Notes under the pieces: generated by a model
Databases searched by the model: none
What the model was told of the DNA's origin: nothing
The model's input: only the letters and a program-made list of their open reading frames with translations
Shown here: in pieces, positions 56,760-64,000 of the stretch
Layout: every line of letters starts with the position of its first letter
Position numbering within the stretch: position 1 is the first letter of the stretch
Assembly: GCA_023614405.1 (NCBI GenBank)
Contig: CM042692.1
Span: 122,505,503 to 122,569,502, forward strand
Length of the DNA: 64,000 nt
DNA from: Avena insularis
Taxonomy: Eukaryota; Streptophyta; Magnoliopsida; Poales; Poaceae
Reading direction: 5' to 3'
Made by a program: the position numbers and the translations under genes

Positions 56760-58378
56760 TGATACATTGCAAATGTATCTATAATTTTTGATGTTCCATG
56801 CTTGGTTTTATCCACTTTCTTGTGTTTTGTTCCAAATTTGGAGTACTTTTCATATGATTTCTTGGACTAACCTATTAACAAGAGCCACAGTGCATTGCCT
56901 GTTTTCTGCTGTTTTGGTTCTAGGAAAGTCAGAAAATGAATATTCTCGGAATTGGACGGGACAAAAGCCAAAGTGCCTATTTTTCCGGAAGTCATCAAGT
57001 GCCAGAATACGAGACGGAGAGGGGACAGGGGGCCACCACACCACCTGGCCGCGCGGCCAGGCCTGGCCCGCGCCAGGGGGTGGTGTGGCCACTCCCGGCA
57101 CCCTCTCGGCCTCCCCTTCCGCCTATAAGATGCCCTCAGGATGAAAACCCTAAGTACGCGATCAAAAATCCACGAAAGAGTCTGTAGCCGCCGTCGTCTC
57201 CATCCCTAGATCGGGAGGGATCTGAAGCTCTTCCCGGCACCTTGCCGGAGAGGGAATTCACCCTGGAGGCCTTCTTCATCACCATGCAAGCCTCCGTGTG
57301 ATGCGTGAGTAGTTCATCCTTGGACTACGGATCCATGTAGTAACTAGATGGCTAGTTCTCCTCCCTTGTGCTTTCATGTCTAGATCTTGTGAGCTCCGTT
57401 CATGATCAAGATCATCTATTTGTAATTCTGCATGTTGTGTTTGCGGGGATCCTATGGATATTGAGATGCTATTTCAGATTGATTATTGATTCTATCATGT
57501 CTTTGTTATTTGTGATCTTGCATGCTTTCCGTTGTTAGTAGCTATCTTGGCCAAGTAGATGCTAGCAACTCCAAGAGTTAGTATTTATGCTCGATAGTGG
57601 GTTCATGCCTCCGTGTCTGGGGAAGTGACAGAAATCTCTAAGGTACTAGATGTGTTGTTGCTACTAGGGAGAAAACAACAATCCTTTGTTCATAGAACAA
57701 TCGTATTGTTTACTTTACACGCAGTTCGTAAAGCAATAATCTGTTGCTTGCAACTTAATATTGGAGGGGGTTCGGATGATAACCTGAAGGTGGATTATTA
57801 GTCATAGATGCAGTTGGATGGTGGTATATGTATTATGTTGTAGTGCCCAATCGAATCTCAAAGGAGTCAAGATGATTAGTATATGCATGTATTTCTTTCT
57901 CGATGTTTGTCAATTGCCCCGCTGTAATTTGTTCACCCAGCATGTTATCTATCTAAGGAGAGCCACCTCTAGTGAACTATGGATCCCGGTCCTTTTCTTT
58001 ACATACAATCTACAATCCTTTACTGTTTTGTGTTTACTTTCTGCAAACTTTTACTTCTTTCCATTCAATACGTTTAATCCTTTGTTTTCCGCAAAACACG
58101 GTGAGATTGACAACCTCATCGCAAGTTGGGGACAAAGTTCTGTGGTTGTGTTGTGCAGGTCTCCACGTTGCTACTAGCACCGGTAGTGCGCCCTGCCAAA
58201 GCTCAGCTAGTAACACCTTTGGGGTGTTTCCTTGCTCCTACTGGTTCGATTAAACCTTGGTTTCATAACTGAGGGAAACTTGTTGCTGTGCTCATCATAC
58301 CTTCCTCTTGGGGTTCCCAATGAGCTCTACATCAACCACGCACCAGCATTTTTCTGGGCGCCGTGCATTGAGCCATCA
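56760..58378 (+). mobile_element. Near-solo Athila-type LTR with primer-site remnant
   Basis: It starts TGATACATTGCAAATG and the LTR proper ends at ACATCA (58334). It is related to the LTRs of element A. A TATA-like TATAAG is at 57124-57129. Past the LTR end 32 bp remain, including a decayed primer site (TGGGCGCCGTGC, 58355-58366), then cattgagccATCA. The target duplication CACAT flanks it (56755-56759, 58379-58383). It sits inside copia element D. Confidence 0.85.
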
Positions 58379-58383
58379 CACAT

Positions 58384-59225
58384 CTTAGCCAATAGGATTT
58401 GGTAGAGAATCCCCTATATATTGCATCAAAGAAAGCAAGCATACCATAATATATACATTTAGTAAATATGCATGCACAAGACTTTCAAGAACCGAAAGGA
58501 GATATAGTTTCAACAAACACCAAGAACACCTAGAAGGTACACCAAAGTGTGACCCGCAAACGGTTGTAGCAAATTTGAACTTGTTTGAGCAAACGTGTCA
58601 CATAGGAGCTAGATAATTATCAATATCAATTCTAAGTGACACAACCTCGAATATTCACATTTTCTAGGCTTGTAATATGCACTAAGCATATGACTCCCCC
58701 ATAATGTGATAAACCATAAATATCGACACAAGGCAAAAGGATCCAAATAGAGATGATTAAACATACCACATATAGACTACATAATATTGCTAGGTGGTAT
58801 TCCTCATGTACACACATTTAGGATTGTGAGGTGCCTCAAAGGACAACACACTCCCCCAAAATGGGATAGTCCATTAATCTCCTGCAAGAGCCAATTAAGA
58901 TATGAACAAGATGTAATAGGCTCAAACATAAAACACATACATGGTGTGCAAACCAACATACACAAGCTTGATTTCTCAAGTTAAGCAAGTAGGAAGCACA
59001 ACATATACAAAACACATGCAAGGTACAGAACTAACACATGCACAAGGGGGCGAGTAACTTTCAATGTATATGAGATAAGCACATGCTATCGCAAGGAGGA
59101 ACATTGGATATATGATAGAAGCATGATAATCCAAATGGCTTGACTTAATTAGAATAAATGATGAAGATCCCTCAATTCTTCATAATGTAGCCAAACCTCC
59201 AATGCTCTCCAAACACACCTATTGA
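58384..59225. other. Non-coding internal region of element D (continued)
   Basis: AT-rich, with further polypurine-like echoes (ctcccccataatg near 58693, ctcccccaaaatg near 58851). It lies directly downstream of the gag-type ORF on the minus strand. No gene. Confidence 0.6.
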
Positions 59226-61640
59226 TTAACTTTTGGATTGTTGGTCCCCAACCAAGTTGGGTCCTAAGAAGTTAGTCACAATAGGCTTGGCAACCCAAAT
59301 GGTTCTTTTCTTGAACCCATATTGAGCACCAACAAATTTGGCAATCATATTGCCAACCTCATCCTGATGAAGAGAATAAGCATCATCAATTATGATAGGG
59401 TTGGATGAGGAGTTACCAATGGTGCATGAGGAAGAAATATGCCCTTTCTTGCGACAAATGTAGCAAGTTCTTCTCTTTCCATCTTTCCTTTTTGATGAAG
59501 CAACAACTTGAGTAAGAACTTGAATCTTATTGGGAGGAGGCCCATCTCTAACAAGAGGTAGAGCTTGAGACCGCTTCCCTTGTTGCTTCTTGCTAAGGGG
59601 CTTCTTCTTCAATGGGAAAGACTTAACATGATGCCCTTCTTCCTTGCACTTGAAGCAAACAATGTTGGTCGGATGCTTGACTTGATCTTGGCCATTTTTA
59701 TTTTTGCTCTTGTGCTTCAACTTGATATTGGACTTGTTATTGATATTGGAGTTGAATCCAAGTCCACTCTTATCATTGGGGGATTTTTGCACATTCAAGA
59801 TGTTGTTGAGTGTGGCATTCCCTTTATGACCCTTTTTCAAGTCATTCTTCAAAGAAGTGACTTGAGCCTTGAGCTCTTTAATTTCCTCTACATGGTTAGT
59901 GTGAACAACAATACTAGAGGAAGTGGATGCTACATTGTTAGAGCAACAAGGCACGAAATGTAATTCATCACAAGATGTAGCAGTGGCATGAGTGTATGAA
60001 TTACAAGGACAAGCACATGGCAATATGACATTTGGAGTAGAAGTAGTGCTAATGTCCACATGAGGCTCATTAGATGTTACCTTTGACATAATAGCCTCAT
60101 GAGATAATTTTAGCCTATCATGGTACGCTAGAAGATCCTCATGAGAGCTTGATAACTTACCATGAGTTTCTTGCAAGATCCCATACTTGCTAGTTAGCAA
60201 AGCAAGTTGAGTCTTTATCTCAACATTCTCCTTCAAAATAGATGCTTCACAAGAAATAGAGTTAGTAGCACAAGCATCATAATTAATTGCAAGAGGTGAG
60301 GGCAACTTCGAAAGCTCTTTTGAGTAAGAGGCTTTAAGTTGCTCATGTGACTCGGTGAGTTTGATGAGTTCTCCCTTGATGACCCTAGAGCCATTTTTAA
60401 GGTGCTCAAAATCCTCAAGGAGTTTAGCATAAGTAACTTGAATCCCAACATTTTTTACTTTTAAGATCCTTGCCACCTCAAGATCTCTATCACGAGATTC
60501 CTTCACTCTAGACAACTCTAGAGTAAAATTCTCCTCAAGAGATTCCTTAGTGGTTTGTTCCTCTTCAAGAGCTTCATTTAGATGTGCAATTTGATTAGCA
60601 TACTCATGCTCAAAGCTACTTATTTTATAAATGGTGTTCTCATGATACTCAATTTGTGCTTCTAACTTATTAATGTGTTCTTTGCTCTTAATAGCAAAGT
60701 CCAAGATTTCAACAAAGTTAGAGCAAGCAATATTATCCTTAACAAGAGCATGATAAACCATCTCACCCTTTTCATATAAATCATCAACATTAATCTCTTT
60801 TTCCTCATTATCCTCATCCTCATTATCACAAGAGGTATTGGGTTCCAAAGTAGGATTTACCTTTGAATCCCGAACCATAAGGCATAGGTGGGAACCGTGA
60901 GATGATGGTGAAGAATTACTTGAAGCTCCATTCAAATTTGTGTCTTTACCAATAGAATCTTCGGTTTCCTCTACATTATTAGACACACAACAACTAGAGG
61001 AAATAGAAGCATTTATATTATGACAACAAGGCAAAGAGAGCATATCATCATGTGATCTATTGAGGCAATTTACACATGATATGCAAGGACTATCAACACT
61101 AGCATGTAAATCATATATAGTGCTAGACGTGTTTAAGTCCAAAGATGAAGTATTGCAATGATATAGAGAACAAGGATCAATAAGAGTAAGCTCACTATCA
61201 ACATTGTAAAGTTCACCACCACTCACCATATCATTACCTTGTGTCTTACCACACTTTGGTGAAGTGGAATAAAAAGAGAACTCATCTCGACCAGAAGTGG
61301 AAGCAATACAATCATCCTCAATAATGTTGGACACATCATATTTATCTTGAAGTTTTGTCCATAACTCATGAGCGCTCAAAAAAGGTATGATTGAAGAAGT
61401 AACTGCATAGCTCAAAGCATTAACAAGCACATTAGAAGCTTGAGCATCAAGATATAAGTTTTTCTCATCCTCACAAGATAGATTTCGGAAATCCATTGGA
61501 GGAGAAAAACCTATATCTACAATCCGCTCAAAATTTGGCTCCATGTCCCGAAAATGAATAAGCATACAAGTTTTCCATCTATCATAATTTGTTCCATCGA
61601 ATATGAACATTTCATTATGCACTAATCCCCTAGCCAACAT
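59226..61640 (-). CDS. gag: Gag-type protein of copia element D (804 aa)
   Basis: This is the longest intact frame of the window. The ATG at 61638-61640 is chosen because it lies 41 bp past the primer site; upstream in-frame codons overlap the LTR. The N-terminus reads FIFDGTNYDRWKTCMLIHF and LWTKLQDKYD, the gag domain of Ty1/copia elements. The middle (about residues 290-540) is Glu/Lys/Leu-rich, a likely coiled coil. Two zinc knuckles follow: CFKCKEEGHHVKSF, whose last Cys is Phe, and an intact CYICRKKGHISSSC. It ends at TGA/TAA 59226-59228 without protease. It should bind and package RNA, while enzymes come from elsewhere. Long open frame suggests recent selection or youth. Confidence 0.85.
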   Translation of the reverse strand: MLARGLVHNEMFIFDGTNYDRWKTCMLIHFRDMEPNFERIVDIGFSPPMDFRNLSCEDEKNLYLDAQASNVLVNALSYAVTSSIIPFLSAHELWTKLQDKYDVSNIIEDDCIASTSGRDEFSFYSTSPKCGKTQGNDMVSGGELYNVDSELTLIDPCSLYHCNTSSLDLNTSSTIYDLHASVDSPCISCVNCLNRSHDDMLSLPCCHNINASISSSCCVSNNVEETEDSIGKDTNLNGASSNSSPSSHGSHLCLMVRDSKVNPTLEPNTSCDNEDEDNEEKEINVDDLYEKGEMVYHALVKDNIACSNFVEILDFAIKSKEHINKLEAQIEYHENTIYKISSFEHEYANQIAHLNEALEEEQTTKESLEENFTLELSRVKESRDRDLEVARILKVKNVGIQVTYAKLLEDFEHLKNGSRVIKGELIKLTESHEQLKASYSKELSKLPSPLAINYDACATNSISCEASILKENVEIKTQLALLTSKYGILQETHGKLSSSHEDLLAYHDRLKLSHEAIMSKVTSNEPHVDISTTSTPNVILPCACPCNSYTHATATSCDELHFVPCCSNNVASTSSSIVVHTNHVEEIKELKAQVTSLKNDLKKGHKGNATLNNILNVQKSPNDKSGLGFNSNINNKSNIKLKHKSKNKNGQDQVKHPTNIVCFKCKEEGHHVKSFPLKKKPLSKKQQGKRSQALPLVRDGPPPNKIQVLTQVVASSKRKDGKRRTCYICRKKGHISSSCTIGNSSSNPIIIDDAYSLHQDEVGNMIAKFVGAQYGFKKRTIWVAKPIVTNFLGPNLVGDQQSKS

Positions 61641-61680
61641 ATTTACTCTCAAGGAGGTGAAGCCTAAAATGAGAGACCAG

Positions 61681-63808
61681 GATCTGATACCAATTGAAAG
61701 GACACAGATGTCGCCAAGAGGGGGGGTGAATCGGCGGAATAAAACTAGCGTTTCCTTTGTCAAGCATAAAACCTATATATGCTATGGTTCACCTATGTGC
61801 ACCAACAACTTGCTAAGCAAGACAAGCAACTATGTGATAGCAAGATATAGATTTCAAGCACGAAGGCTATCACAAAGTAAGGTGTATAAGTAAAATCTCG
61901 GGTATCGAGATAACCGAGGCACGCGGAGAAGGCGATGTTGTACCGAGTTCCTCCCAACAATGGAGTAATTCTCATTTGGAGAGGGGGTGGTATCAAACCA
62001 CCAATGCCACAAAAGGCCTCCCTTATTCTCCTTTGAATCTCACCCCAACGGGATCGATCCACACTTCCACTATCGATGCACTTGTCGGTGGCAATCCGGA
62101 ACCTCTCACAAGATTGGGGCACTTCTCCACAACTCAATTAGAGGCTCCCAACTAACAAGCTTGGGGAAAGCTACACAACTTAATTGGATGCCCCAAGTAA
62201 TCCAAAAACCTGCAATACAACCAAACCGTCTAGGGTTCCAAGAACCCAAGAGTAAAAAGCTTCTCACCTTTCACCCAATTGAATCCTCATCGAGAAATCA
62301 AACCGATGCACCAAATGCAATGGCAAGAACACATGAAGTGCTCAAGTCCTTCTCTCCCAAATTCCACCAAAGCTACAAAAGCTTATGGGGGAATAAGAGA
62401 GGAAGAACAATGGAGGAAATCCACAAAAGACTCCAAGATCTAGATCCCAAGACGTTCCTCTCACTTAGAGGAGAGATTGATTGGTGGGGTAGTAGATCTA
62501 GATCTCCTCTTTCAAATACCTCAAGAATATGAAAGAATAAATGGAGGGATTGAGGGATAGCAAGCTGAAGAAGGTCAGCAATGGAGGGGAGAACTTGCAA
62601 GGAAGGTTAGGGAACCATTGGGGAAGAAGGGCTCCTTAAATAGGTCCGTAGAAATCCAACCGTTAGGCCCAGGAATCACCCGGTCCGGAGTCTCTGGACT
62701 AGGACCGGAGTCTCCGGTGTACCTAGGCCAAACGGGGTCAAACTGGGGGACAATCTGTACTCGGTCCGGAGATTTGGTCCGGAGTCTCCGATCTTACAAA
62801 AACTGGCAGATAGACCAATACAAAAACAACCATAACTTTTGCATCTAGACTCCAATTTTGATGATCTTGGGCTCGTTTTAAAGAGGACAATAAGCTCTCA
62901 AAGATCATATAGAAAAACATCATAGTCCAGCAAGGGAGGATAGAAACAAATCACGAAAGGTTTGACCTCTCTCAATAAGACGAACCGGTAAAACCTTCAA
63001 CATCGAAAACGTAATAGAGAATGCATATGAAATCCGTTTTCGATGAACTTGGGCTTGTCATGAAGATTAACACAAGCTCAAGAACCTAACATGGATAAGA
63101 TCCAAATAATAACCAAGAAAGATTATGCCAAGTATGCAAAGGTTTGAGCTCTCACGAAGGATATGATCAAGTTACTCACTAGAGAGCCCCTCTTGATAGT
63201 ACGACTATCTATCCTATAAACCGGTCTCCCCAACTAACCCCATGAGACCGGTAAGAAAGAAACCCTATCAAAAACATACATTTGCCTTGAGGATATTCCA
63301 CTTGAGCTTGACGATAGCGATCTTGTCCACCTCAAGATGGAACACCTTTCTTGATTTCACTAGCTTGGTGAAGACTTGCAAATAGCTCTCCCATACTCGA
63401 CTATGGTAGAGCTTCTCTTGGGCATATCATCTTACCATATCCATGAAAACCATAGGCTTCAAGAAAATGATCTCTTCGAGATGGCTCATCTTGAACTTGC
63501 ACATAATTTCTTATGTCTTCATTATGTTGGTGTCTTGAAGGTACATAAGAGATATCACTCCAACTTTAGTCTTCAAGACACACTTGCTATAGGCTCAACT
63601 CTCACTTGACCAATCTCCAGATCACTCATTGAAACCTTGGTCAACACTTAATCTTCTTCACTTTCTTATTCTCCCAACCTTGAAGCCAACATATGGTTCA
63701 AGCATTGCCTATGAACAAATCTTATAGGTAAAACTCAATGCAAACATAAGTCCATAAATATTATCATTAATTACCAAAACCACACATGGGGGCACACATG
63801 CACTTTCA
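61681..63808 (-). repeat. 5' LTR (61695-63808) and primer site of copia element D
   Basis: The LTR matches 52604-54773 at roughly 95 percent by eye, with a deletion of about 40 bp near its right-reading start. The primer site TTGGTATCAGATC (61693 to 61681) is initiator-Met-like. A TATA-like box is at 62635-62642 on the minus strand. Confidence 0.9.
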
Positions 63809-64000
63809 CTTGTGCCATGACAGCATGGTTTAGCCAACAATAACTAATAAGATGTAAAGCACAAAAATTTCCATAGTCGTATCACCCCAAACCTTACTTT
63901 CTTATGAGCTTTAGATACATGAAAAAGGTGTTTGTAAGAATGTTTGGAGGATTAACATACATACTATACTTGGAAGTGGCTTTTTCAACAAATAGGGTGG
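63809..64000 (-). mobile_element. Element C internal region, continued past element D
   Basis: It starts with the second copy of CTTGT and continues the non-coding sequence interrupted at 52603. It runs off the window. No coding signal. Confidence 0.7.

Larger units (their letters stand above)
52604..63808 (-). mobile_element. Non-autonomous Ty1/copia element D (gag only)
   Basis: LTRs lie at 52604-54773 and 61695-63808, with the target duplication CTTGT on both sides (52599-52603, 63809-63813). The initiator-Met-like primer site and polypurine tract are present in minus orientation. The internal region holds one long gag-type ORF and about 2.8 kb of non-coding sequence, after discounting the inserted LTR at 56760-58378. 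No protease, integrase or RT motif was found. Large LTRs and gag type suggest the SIRE/Maximus side of Ty1/copia, as an inference. Confidence 0.85.

Noticed and set aside
61641..61763. N-terminal extension of the element D gag frame
   Set aside because: These codons lie in the LTR and across the primer site; the ATG at 61640 is the sensible start.
1..64000. CRISPR arrays, tRNA, rRNA or bacterial-type operons
   Set aside because: None seen; the tRNA-like strings are primer-binding sites of retrotransposons and the sequence is plant nuclear DNA.

Overview
The window is a nest of transposable elements with no intact host gene. It looks like intergenic DNA of a large grass genome, most likely Triticeae (wheat, Aegilops, barley or rye). 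This rests on Athila-type elements with a tRNA-Asp primer site and LTRs of 1.4-1.6 kb, a chromovirus with 3.9 kb LTRs, a Tat-lineage element with an antisense gene, a Stowaway MITE and a small CACTA element. Family names are inferences; no database search was possible.

Layout. (1) 1-10363: 3' part of a plus-strand Tat-lineage Ty3/gypsy element: broken gag-pol to 4895, tandem repeats, a multi-exon antisense gene (6184-9057) and the 3' LTR. It inserted into the 3' LTR of (2) a minus-strand Athila-type element A (10364-18035), which codes for a gag-like polyprotein but no reverse transcriptase. (3) 18036-22020: the only low-copy stretch, with a dead CCHC zinc-finger gene, a LINE RNase H remnant, a 176 bp retroposon with a 15 bp target duplication and a Stowaway MITE. 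(4) From about 22020: a second Athila-type element B (minus). It was split by a Ty1/copia element F (22812-41435, minus, 120 bp LTRs, target duplication GATAA). F was split inside its polypurine tract by a 13.6 kb Tekay-type chromovirus G (22938-36576, plus). B also carries a 1.26 kb CACTA element (41783-43042) and is cut at 46499 by (5) LTR-like sequence E (46499-50088) holding a 0.53 kb duplication. (6) A third Athila-type copy C (minus) starts with its 3' LTR at 50089 and runs off the right edge. It is interrupted by a gag-only copia element D (52604-63808, target duplication CTTGT), which itself carries a near-solo Athila LTR (56760-58378, target duplication CACAT).

How the parts relate. 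Almost every coding region is broken by stops or frameshifts, and several catalytic residues are replaced in ways that fit cytosine deamination. The parts most worth attention are accessory genes carried by retrotransposons: the antisense gene of the Tat element with its own promoter-like region; an extra coiled-coil and acidic ORF ahead of gag in G, with a splice-acceptor-like AG directly before both start codons; and the pol-less polyproteins of A and D, which would depend on enzymes from other elements.
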